From NCBI GenBank assembly GCA_937996585.1, contig CALKUW010000056.1:1-8657 (forward strand): 8,657 nucleotides of DNA. The letters run 5' to 3'. This document shows positions 1-5,733 of this stretch, one piece after another (the stretch's first letter is position 1; the number at the start of each line of letters is the position of its first letter). Source of the DNA: an uncultured Flavobacteriales bacterium (GTDB lineage Bacteria > Bacteroidota > Bacteroidia > Flavobacteriales_D > Sanyastnellaceae). The notes under the pieces were generated by a model. The model did no database searches, was not told the DNA's origin, and saw only the letters and a program-made list of their open reading frames with translations. Made by a program: the position numbers and the translations under genes.

Positions 1-235
1 ACAGTCCCGTCTCACCCGCCACGAGCACGATGGGCGATCCCGGCGCCGTGGCCACAGCCTGGCAGCGGGTCAGGTTGGGGTGGTCCTGCCAGGTGCCCGT
101 CTCGATCTGCGACCACGCCGTGGAAGCCATCATCACCAAAGCCAACAAGACCGCCACTGAAGCCCAGCCAGCGGTTTGGGTTCGGTCATGTCCCCTCCCT
201 GATTGGGGGGATACTGGACGCGGTGCGTTGTTCAT
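1..235 (-). CDS. Secreted PorZ-like beta-propeller protein, N-terminal fragment (runs off the left edge)
   Basis: This is the first 78 codons of a gene read leftwards and cut by the window edge. ATG at 235-233 opens a frame that stays open to base 1. A basic, polar n-region of about 25 residues is followed by a hydrophobic core (residues 25-37, SVAVLLALVMMAS), then STAWS with cleavage likely before Q43, the usual Bacteroidota pattern of Gln at the mature N-terminus. The mature protein begins QIETGTWQDHPNLTRCQAVA and continues to VLVAGETGL. The GTW-x-DH segment followed by a small propeller-blade strand resembles the start of PorZ, the beta-propeller surface component of the type IX secretion system, and related two-component-regulator-propeller proteins. 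I infer export to the periplasm or cell surface. Only about 36 mature residues are visible, so another secreted propeller protein is possible. The long n-region leaves the exact start uncertain. It lies 59 bp downstream of the AlbA_2 gene on the same strand. Confidence 0.55.
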   Translation of the reverse strand, partial: MNNAPRPVSPQSGRGHDRTQTAGWASVAVLLALVMMASTAWSQIETGTWQDHPNLTRCQAVATAPGSPIVLVAGETGL

Positions 236-261
236 CGTAGTGCGTGGGTGAGACGCTGTGT

Positions 262-273
262 GGTGCGAAAATA
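262..273 (-). promoter_or_regulatory. Putative promoter -7 element upstream of the PorZ-like gene
   Basis: On the minus strand this reads TATTTTCGCACC. The first eight bases match the Bacteroidota -7 consensus TAnnTTTG except for C at position 7. The element ends 26 bp before the PorZ-like ATG, giving a plausible short leader. Almost the same 12-mer, TACTTTCGCACC, occurs upstream of rimP, which supports both. No TTG -33 element is visible at the usual spacing. The call rests on similarity alone. Confidence 0.35.
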
Positions 274-294
274 TTGCCTGCCCGACCTGCTTCA

Positions 295-1059
295 TCATAC
301 CTCGGGGGGCAATGCACGTGGTTCCACCTCCTTCACGCCCCTCGGCTTGAGGCGCCGCACCCGCGGGGAGGGCGGCAATACCGACAGGTCGAACAGGGCA
401 GGTCCACGCGTCTCAAGGTTTTCCAGCGCCTGCTCATCGGCCAGACCATACATGAAGTTGCGGTCGCCAAGGACCATTTCCACGATGCCCCATCCCACAA
501 GCAGGGCGAGCAGATCCTCCGTGGCCGATACCGGTCGACGCACCGTGCGCTGAATCCCGCGGAAGCCGAGCAGCTTGCCCTTGCGCCACGCCTTGAACAG
601 CCGACCCACATGGCGGTCGTACTCGAAGGCCGGACGGTCGGCGCGAAACCCCTGATCCCAACAGCGTGAAAGGACCGCATTGACCCTGATGTTCTCATCC
701 TCGAGCCGCAGGTAAGGTTCCCAACGGCCATCCTCCAGTTCACAGCGGTGGGGCCGCTGGCGCGAAGGTTCCACAACGACCTCTAGCACGCTGCGCACGT
801 CCGCTTTCCAAACCTGCGAGCGGAAGGCCACGGCGGGACGGCAGTACATCTCCGCCGCCGCCTCGACCATATGCAGTTCCTCGTCCACCCGCACCCCGCT
901 GACCGTCCCGTTGTCCTTGACACCGATCAGCAGCCGCCCCCCGTCAGCATTTGCAAACGCGACCAATGTCCGGGCGATTTTCCGGCTGTCATCGATCCGC
1001 GTCTTGAAGTCCTGTTGCTGGTGCTCCCCTTCCGCGATCATCCGAAGGACATGCGACAT
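295..1059 (-). CDS. AlbA_2 (Schlafen-type) putative nucleic-acid-binding protein
   Basis: A 254-residue protein read leftwards. I start it at ATG 1059 (MSHVLRMIAEGEHQQQDFK); the longer upstream frame runs antisense through the rimP leader and into rimP and has no family similarity. Residues 8-130 form the AlbA_2/Schlafen domain: the EGEHQQQDFK opening (10-19), a helix ending FANADGGRLLIGVKDNG (35-51), then GVRVDEELHMVEAAAEMYCRP (55-75). These proteins are often annotated as ATP-binding or helix-turn-helix proteins, but the domain is mainly linked to nucleic-acid binding. Residues 140-210, including EDLLALLVGWGIVEMVLGDR, look helical and possibly winged-helix-like. The tail (228-254) is rich in Pro and Arg. 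No signal peptide or membrane segment is seen. The gene is divergent from rimP across 146 bp and 59 bp upstream of the PorZ-like gene. The exact role is unknown; RNA- or ribosome-linked work is only suggested by the location. Confidence 0.8.
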   Translation of the reverse strand: MSHVLRMIAEGEHQQQDFKTRIDDSRKIARTLVAFANADGGRLLIGVKDNGTVSGVRVDEELHMVEAAAEMYCRPAVAFRSQVWKADVRSVLEVVVEPSRQRPHRCELEDGRWEPYLRLEDENIRVNAVLSRCWDQGFRADRPAFEYDRHVGRLFKAWRKGKLLGFRGIQRTVRRPVSATEDLLALLVGWGIVEMVLGDRNFMYGLADEQALENLETRGPALFDLSVLPPSPRVRRLKPRGVKEVEPRALPPEV

Positions 1060-1063
1060 GACA

Positions 1064-1071
1064 CAAAGATG
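1064..1071 (-). promoter_or_regulatory. Weak -7-like box immediately upstream of the AlbA_2 gene
   Basis: On the minus strand this reads CATCTTTG, one mismatch (first base) from TAnnTTTG. It ends only 4 bp before the AlbA_2 ATG at 1059, so a transcript from it would be nearly leaderless. A TTG lies 16 bp upstream, slightly short of usual spacing. No Shine-Dalgarno sequence is present. One-mismatch matches to such a loose consensus arise easily by chance. Confidence 0.15.
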
Positions 1072-1116
1072 GTTCACGCCCTTACCGCAAACTGCCGGAT
1101 TGACGCGGATTTTACC

Positions 1117-1128
1117 TACTTTCGCACC
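1117..1128 (+). promoter_or_regulatory. Putative promoter -7 element for the rimP-nusA-infB operon
   Basis: The plus strand reads TACTTTCGCACC, matching TAnnTTTG except for C at position 7, as in the near-identical box upstream of the PorZ-like gene. A TTG sits at 1100-1102, but the 14-bp spacer is shorter than usual, so the -33 element is doubtful. Transcription starting just after the box would give a leader of about 75 nt, long enough to include the GC-rich hairpin at 1153-1175. Confidence 0.4.
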
Positions 1129-1152
1129 GTCAACGATGGGTTGATGATGAGA

Positions 1153-1175
1153 AAGGGGGGCCGAAAGCCCCCCTT
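1153..1175 (+). terminator. Terminator-like hairpin in the rimP leader (possible attenuator)
   Basis: A perfect 9-bp inverted repeat, AAGGGGGGC / GCCCCCCTT, surrounds the five-base loop CGAAA. On the plus strand it is followed by the pyrimidine-rich TTCTTCTTCACCCC; on the minus strand by TTTCTC. It resembles an intrinsic terminator with an imperfect T-tract. Both neighbouring genes point away from it, so it does not mark the end of either one. It lies 30 bp before the rimP ATG and downstream of the putative promoter, so I infer a 5' leader attenuator of the rimP-nusA-infB operon. In E. coli the homologous operon has leader terminators and is regulated by NusA, which makes this plausible. A stop for antisense transcription or a stabilising 5' hairpin are alternatives. 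Confidence 0.55.
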
Positions 1176-1205
1176 CTTCTTCACCCCTCCACCGGCCGAC
1201 ACAAT

Positions 1206-1676
1206 ATGATTGACGCACAGCAGATACGCCAATGGGTTGAATCCCACCTCGCTGAGGAAGGCGGGTTCCTCGTGGACCTGACCGTCTCCGACGGCGCGGA
1301 CATTCGCGTGCTGGTGGATGCTCCGGAAGGCATGCCCATCGCCCGTTGCGTCGCCATTTCCCGCCTGATCGAAGGGCAGCTCGACCGCGACGTGCAGGAC
1401 TTTGCCCTGCAGGTTTCGACACCGGGCCTGGACCAGCCGCTGAAGCTGCGTCCGCAATACGACAAGAACGTGGGAAGGTCGGTCGCCGTGCAACTGCACG
1501 ATGGCCACAAAGTGGAAGGCCTGTTGACGGCTGTCGGCGACGAGGGCATCGTCGTCGAGCACAAGGAAAAGCGCAGAATCGAAGGCCGGAAGGCCAAGGA
1601 ATGGGTCACCGACCGGCACGAGCTCGGCTGGGACGCCATCGCCACCACCAAAGTCAAGATCTCATTCAAGCAATAA
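1206..1676 (+). CDS. rimP: Ribosome maturation factor RimP
   Basis: This 156-residue cytoplasmic protein is needed for late assembly of the 30S ribosomal subunit. The length is normal for RimP. The N-terminal alpha/beta domain (about 1-80) ends in the family signature VSTPGLDQPLK (residues 70-80), the counterpart of the usual VSSPGLDRPL. The C-terminal SH3-like barrel follows, with GRSVAVQLHDGHKVEGLL (90-107) and a final strand TTKVKISFK. The start ATGATTGACGC gives a family-like N-terminus (MIDAQQIRQWVE), and no alternative fits better. There is no Shine-Dalgarno sequence upstream, which is usual for Bacteroidota. It is the first gene of the plus-strand operon; its stop TAA overlaps the nusA ATG by one base (TAATG), so the two are probably translationally coupled. 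Confidence 0.95.
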   Translation: MIDAQQIRQWVESHLAEEGGFLVDLTVSDGADIRVLVDAPEGMPIARCVAISRLIEGQLDRDVQDFALQVSTPGLDQPLKLRPQYDKNVGRSVAVQLHDGHKVEGLLTAVGDEGIVVEHKEKRRIEGRKAKEWVTDRHELGWDAIATTKVKISFKQ

Positions 1677-2908
1677 TGGAAACGGTGAACCTGATTGACT
1701 CCTTCAGGGAGTTCAAGGAACTGAAGAACATCGACCGCGAGACGATGATGGGAATCCTCGAAGAGGTGTTCCGCAACATGATCATCAAGAAGTACGGCTC
1801 GGACGACAACTTCGACATCATCATCAACCCGGAGAAGGGTGACCTCGAAATCTGGCACAACCGCGAAATCGTCGAGGATGGCGAGGTCGAGGATCCGGTG
1901 GCCGAGATCGAACTCTCCGCCGCGTTGAAGATCGAGGACGACTTCGAGGTCGGCGAGGAAGTGTCCGAGGAGATCAAGCTGGTCGATTTCGGTCGCCGCA
2001 ATGTCTTGTCGATGCGCCAGAACCTGGCGGGCAAGATCATGGAGCTCGAAAAGGACGCGCTCTACCGGAAGTACAAGGACCGTGTCGGTGAGATCATCTC
2101 CGCCGAGGTGTACCAGATCTGGAAGCGGGAAATCCTGCTCGTCGACGACGACGACAACGAGCTGATCATGCCCCGCGACCAGCAGATTCCCGGCGACTTC
2201 TTCCGCAAGGGCGACGCCGTCCGCGCCGTGGTCGCCGAGGTGGACATCCGCAACAACAACCCGCGCATCATCCTCTCCCGCACCGCCCCCGAATTCCTCG
2301 CCCGCCTGTTCGAACAGGAGGTGCCCGAGATCTACGATGGCCTCATCACCATCAAGAAGGTGGTCCGCGCGCCGGGCGACCGCGCCAAGGTGGCCGTGGA
2401 ATCCTACGACGACCGCGTGGACCCGGTGGGCGCCTGCGTCGGCATGAAGGGATCCCGTATCCACGGCATCGTCCGCGAGTTGAAGAATGAGAACATCGAC
2501 GTCATCAACTACACGGCCAATGATCAGCTGCTCATCGCCCGCGCCCTGAGCCCGGCGAAGATTTCCTCCATCACGATCAAGGGGGAGCGCGCCGAAGTCT
2601 ACCTCCAACCCGATCAGGTGTCCCTGGCCATCGGAAAGGGCGGACACAACATCAAATTGGCCGGCAAGCTGACCGGATACGAGATTGACGTCTACCGCGA
2701 GGGTGAAACCGAAATCGACGATGTCGAATTGAAGGAGTTCAAGGACGAAATCGATGCCTGGATCATCGAGGAGCTCGAGAAAATCGGTTGCGACACGGCA
2801 CGCAGTGTCCTCAATCTGACGGTCGAAGACCTCGCCAACCGCACCGACCTCGAAATCGAAACGGTAGAAGAGGTCGTCAAGATTCTGAAGTCCGAATTCG
2901 ATTCCTGA
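1676..2908 (+). CDS. nusA: Transcription termination/antitermination factor NusA
   Basis: This 410-residue protein binds RNA polymerase and nascent RNA and modulates pausing, intrinsic termination and antitermination. Domains in order: the RNAP-binding N-terminal domain (about 1-130, with FREFKELKNIDRETMMGILE); the S1 domain (about 135-200, opening VGEIISAEVYQIWKREILLV); KH1 with GMKG at 256-259 in VGACVGMKGSRIHGIVREL; KH2 with GKGG at 320-323 in AIGKGGHNIKLAG; then a short acidic helical tail (350-410) ending in a helix-hairpin-helix-like segment, CDTARSVLNLTVEDLANRT. The two acidic repeats of E. coli NusA are missing, as in most bacteria, so the length is normal. The start METVNLIDSFREFK fits Bacteroidota homologues; the longer upstream frame lies inside rimP and is a shadow. 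The stop is 55 bp before infB. NusA often controls its own operon, relevant to the leader hairpin upstream of rimP. Confidence 0.97.
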   Translation: METVNLIDSFREFKELKNIDRETMMGILEEVFRNMIIKKYGSDDNFDIIINPEKGDLEIWHNREIVEDGEVEDPVAEIELSAALKIEDDFEVGEEVSEEIKLVDFGRRNVLSMRQNLAGKIMELEKDALYRKYKDRVGEIISAEVYQIWKREILLVDDDDNELIMPRDQQIPGDFFRKGDAVRAVVAEVDIRNNNPRIILSRTAPEFLARLFEQEVPEIYDGLITIKKVVRAPGDRAKVAVESYDDRVDPVGACVGMKGSRIHGIVRELKNENIDVINYTANDQLLIARALSPAKISSITIKGERAEVYLQPDQVSLAIGKGGHNIKLAGKLTGYEIDVYREGETEIDDVELKEFKDEIDAWIIEELEKIGCDTARSVLNLTVEDLANRTDLEIETVEEVVKILKSEFDS

Positions 2909-2963
2909 ACCCCGGATCCCTTCCCTTCACCCCTCTCCAATAGATAGCCCCGGAAAGCCGCAC

Positions 2964-5729
2964 ATGTCAGAAGTTTCCAAACCGGTACGCCTCAGCAAAG
3001 TTGCCCGAGAGTTCAACCTCGGTGTCGACTCGATCGTCGAATTCCTCGCCTCCAAGGGAATCGAAGTCGAACGCAAGCCCAACACGAAGTTGGAGCCGGA
3101 ACAATACGCGCTCGTACGCGCCAACTTCGCCGACGAGAAGGCGGCCAAGGAGAAGGCAAAGCAAAAGTCGAAGACCCTGCTGGAGATGGAGGCCCTGGCA
3201 GTGGATTCGAAAAAGAAGGAGGAGGCCGCAGCAGAGGTGGCTCCGGAACCTGCTCCCGCTCCTGCTCCTGAGCCGGCCCCGGCGCCCGAACCGACCCCTG
3301 AGCCGGAACCCGCTCCGGCGCCCGAACCGGAACCCGTCGCGGAAAAGGAGGCGGAACCCGCAGCCGCTGAGGCCCCTGCCGAGGAACCGGCGGCACCCGA
3401 AAAGGAGGCCCCCAAACCTTCACCGGTCAAGGTCGTGGGCAAGGTGGACCTCGATGCGGTCGCACCGAAGAAGAAAGCCAAGAAGGCGGCCAAGGATGAA
3501 CCGGCTCCTGAACCGGCTGCCGCCCCCGCCCCGGAAGAAAAAGCCGCCGAAGCCGCTCCGGCAACCCCAGCAGCGGAGGAAGTGAAGCCCGAAGCGCCGG
3601 CCAAACCGGCCGAACCCGAGGCCGAAGTGGTCAGAGCGAAGGCGGAGAAGCTCAGTGGCCCTACCGTCGTCGGCAAGATCGAATTGCCCGTAGAGAAGAA
3701 ACCCACCACGGCGGGCGAGAAGCGGAAGCGGAAGCGCATCACCAAGGTGGATGTGGAAGCCGCAGGCAAGCAGGCCGGAAAGCGCGGACGCACGGTGACG
3801 GGTGCACCGAAGAAGGAGATTTCGGACAAGGATATCCAGAAGGAAATCAAGGAAACGCTGGCGCGCCTCAGCAAGGGCAAGAAGACCCAGGCCAGCGCCA
3901 AGACCCGCCGCGCCAAGCGCGACGCCAAGGCCGAACGGGCCGAGCGCGAGCAGCTCGCCCAGATGGAGGCGGCCCACACGCTGGAGCTGACCGAATTCGT
4001 GACGGCCTCCGAGCTCGCCACGCTGATGGACATCTCGGTGAACGAGGTCATCTCCGCCTGTATGTCGCTCGGCATGATGGTGTCCATCAACCAGCGTCTG
4101 GACAAGGAGACCATCGGCATCATCGCCGAGGAGTTCGGCTACGGCGTGGACTTCGTCTCCGCCGAGGTCCAGGAGGCCATCGAAGTGGAGAAGGACAGTG
4201 ATGACGACCTGGTCGGTCGCCCGCCCATCGTCACGGTGATGGGCCACGTTGACCACGGTAAGACGTCCCTGCTCGACTTCATCCGCAACACCAACGTGAC
4301 CGATGGAGAGGCCGGCGGCATCACGCAGCACATCGGTTCGTACAGCGTGAAGCTGGAGGACGGATCGCGCATGACCTTCATCGACACCCCGGGTCACGAG
4401 GCGTTCACCGCCATGCGTGCCCGCGGTGCCCAGGTCACCGACCTCGCCATCATCATCGTGGCGGCGGACGACGCGGTCATGCCCCAGACGAAGGAGGCCA
4501 TCAGCCACGCCCAGAGCGCCGAAATCCCTTTCCTCATCGCCATCAACAAGTGCGACCGGGAGGAGTCCAACCCGGACAAGATCCGCACTGAACTCGCCGA
4601 ACTGGGCATACAGGTCGAGGAGTGGGGCGGCAAGACGCAGAGCCAGGAGATTTCCGCCAAGACCGGCATGGGCATCCCGGAATTGCTGGAAAAGGTGACC
4701 CTCGAGGCCGAGCTGCTCGAGCTCAAGGCCAACCCGAAAAAGCGGGCCGTGGGTACCATCATCGAGTCCAGCCTCGACAAGGGCCGCGGTTACGTGACCA
4801 ACCTCATCGTCTCAGCAGGAACGCTGCGGGTGGGCGACGCCATGCTCGCCGGACAATACAGCGGCAAGGTCCGCGCCATGACCAACGAGCGTGGTGAGGC
4901 CCTCAAGGAAGCCGGACCCTCCACCCCGGTCTCCGTCCTCGGATTGGACGGCGCCCCGAACGCCGGTGACGAATTCCACATCTTCGAAGGCGAGAAGGAA
5001 GCCCGTGCCATCGCCCAGAAGCGCCAGCAACTGCAGCGCGAGCAGGGCATCCGGACACAGAAGCAAGTCACCCTCGAGGAACTCGGCCGCCGGATCGCTG
5101 TGGGCGAATTCAAGGAGCTCAACCTCATCATCAAGGGCGACGTGGACGGATCCACCGAGGCCTTGGCCGACAGCCTGCTCAAGCTCACCACCGAGAAGGT
5201 CCAGGTCAACGTCATCCACAAGGCCGTGGGTCAGATCTCCGAGAGCGACGTCCTGCTGGCATCCGCCTCCGAGGCCATCATCATCGGCTTCCAGGTCCGC
5301 CCGAGCGGCACGGCCCGAAAGCTCGCCGAGAAGGAGGGCATCCAGATCCGCCTGTACTCCATCATCTACCAAGCCATCGAGGAGATGAAGGAGGCCATGG
5401 AGGGCCTGCTGTCCGCCAAGATCGAGGAGCGCATCACCGGTACGGCCGAGATCCGCGAGACCTTCAAGATTTCCAAGGTGGGTACGATCGCGGGTTGCTT
5501 CGTGACCGACGGCACCATTCACCGGAACCACGGCATACGCGTCATCCGCGAGGGCATCGTGGTCTACACCGGCGAGCTCGGCTCCCTCAAGCGCTTCAAG
5601 GACGATGCGAAGGAGGTCAAGAAGGGCCTGGAGTGCGGTCTGAACGTGGAGAAGTTCAACGACATCAAGGTTGGCGACATCATCGAAGCCTACGAGGAGG
5701 TCGAAGTGAAGCAGACCCTCGAGGACTGA
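2964..5729 (+). CDS. infB: Translation initiation factor IF-2
   Basis: This 921-residue GTPase brings initiator fMet-tRNA to the 30S subunit and promotes 50S joining. An N-terminal subdomain (1-55, VRLSKVAREFNLGVDSIVEFLASKG) is followed by a low-complexity linker: acidic Ala/Pro/Glu-rich (about 90-230), then basic with KRKRKR (253-258) and a Lys/Arg-rich helical stretch to about 330. The conserved pre-G region (340-400) precedes the G domain, with G1 GHVDHGKT (427-434), G2 GGITQ (451-455), G3 DTPGH (474-478), G4 NKCD (528-531) and G5 SAK (564-566), all intact. Domains II, III and IV follow, with IIKGDVDGSTEAL in domain III and VGTIAGCFVTDGTI in domain IV. The linker holds two copies of VVGK[VI][DE]L (157-163, 235-241). 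The start ATGTCAGAAGTT has only a weak purine run (GGAAAG) upstream. The stop is 4 bp before the aminotransferase start. Confidence 0.98.
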   Translation: MSEVSKPVRLSKVAREFNLGVDSIVEFLASKGIEVERKPNTKLEPEQYALVRANFADEKAAKEKAKQKSKTLLEMEALAVDSKKKEEAAAEVAPEPAPAPAPEPAPAPEPTPEPEPAPAPEPEPVAEKEAEPAAAEAPAEEPAAPEKEAPKPSPVKVVGKVDLDAVAPKKKAKKAAKDEPAPEPAAAPAPEEKAAEAAPATPAAEEVKPEAPAKPAEPEAEVVRAKAEKLSGPTVVGKIELPVEKKPTTAGEKRKRKRITKVDVEAAGKQAGKRGRTVTGAPKKEISDKDIQKEIKETLARLSKGKKTQASAKTRRAKRDAKAERAEREQLAQMEAAHTLELTEFVTASELATLMDISVNEVISACMSLGMMVSINQRLDKETIGIIAEEFGYGVDFVSAEVQEAIEVEKDSDDDLVGRPPIVTVMGHVDHGKTSLLDFIRNTNVTDGEAGGITQHIGSYSVKLEDGSRMTFIDTPGHEAFTAMRARGAQVTDLAIIIVAADDAVMPQTKEAISHAQSAEIPFLIAINKCDREESNPDKIRTELAELGIQVEEWGGKTQSQEISAKTGMGIPELLEKVTLEAELLELKANPKKRAVGTIIESSLDKGRGYVTNLIVSAGTLRVGDAMLAGQYSGKVRAMTNERGEALKEAGPSTPVSVLGLDGAPNAGDEFHIFEGEKEARAIAQKRQQLQREQGIRTQKQVTLEELGRRIAVGEFKELNLIIKGDVDGSTEALADSLLKLTTEKVQVNVIHKAVGQISESDVLLASASEAIIIGFQVRPSGTARKLAEKEGIQIRLYSIIYQAIEEMKEAMEGLLSAKIEERITGTAEIRETFKISKVGTIAGCFVTDGTIHRNHGIRVIREGIVVYTGELGSLKRFKDDAKEVKKGLECGLNVEKFNDIKVGDIIEAYEEVEVKQTLED
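3240..3338 (+). repeat. Pro-Ala-Glu low-complexity tract in the infB linker
   Basis: Residues 93-125 of IF-2 are built almost only of Ala, Pro and Glu in alternating EPAPAP and PEPEPA units, ending in Val. The DNA is an imperfect tandem array of GCTCC, CCGGC and CCGAA units with many synonymous changes, so it is not an exact microsatellite. Ala/Pro-rich linkers of this kind are common in IF-2 of several phyla and tend to vary in length between strains. It probably acts as an extended, flexible tether between the N-terminal subdomain and the G domain. Confidence 0.7.
5721..5725 (+). promoter_or_regulatory. Shine-Dalgarno-like GAGGA before the aminotransferase GTG start
   Basis: GAGGA lies within the last codons of infB, 8 bp before the GTG at 5734. 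It is the best Shine-Dalgarno match in front of any gene here and supports the GTG start. Bacteroidota ribosomes make little use of this signal, and GAG GAC also encodes the C-terminal Glu-Asp of IF-2, so the match may be coincidental. Confidence 0.3.
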
Positions 5730-5733
5730 TCCC

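Noticed and set aside
30..669. Plus-strand frames at 30-251, 203-553 and 244-669
   Set aside because: They lie opposite the PorZ-like and AlbA_2 genes, both of which have recognisable protein features on the minus strand.
871..1209. 112-codon plus-strand frame ending at the rimP start
   Set aside because: Most of it is antisense to the AlbA_2 gene and lacks family features. Only the last 21 codons lie in the spacer, and these are discussed as a speculative leader frame.
1060..1422. N-terminal extension of the AlbA_2 protein to position 1422
   Set aside because: The extra 121 codons are antisense to rimP and its leader hairpin, and are Arg/Gly/Pro-rich without domain similarity. The conserved protein begins at MSHVLRMIAEGEH.
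1346..1675. N-terminal extension of NusA to position 1346
   Set aside because: This part is an out-of-frame reading of rimP. The NusA family sequence starts at METVNLIDSF, at the TAATG junction.
1181..2647. 488-codon open frame on the minus strand across rimP and nusA
   Set aside because: It is antisense to two clear conserved genes. Its Asp/Leu/Val-rich composition is the mirror of their codon bias in GC-rich DNA, and it shows no family motifs.
3240..3338. Possible CRISPR or tandem-repeat array in the CCGGAACC/GCTCC-rich stretch
   Set aside because: The units are short, imperfect and in frame with the IF-2 Pro/Ala/Glu linker. There are no spacers, so it is coding low complexity.
3420..4508. 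362-codon minus-strand frame opposite infB, with 2927-4123 and 4812-5807 also open
   Set aside because: All lie opposite the intact IF-2 gene and have repetitive compositions (Gly/Leu or Ser/Ala/Gly) expected from antisense reading of GC-rich codons.
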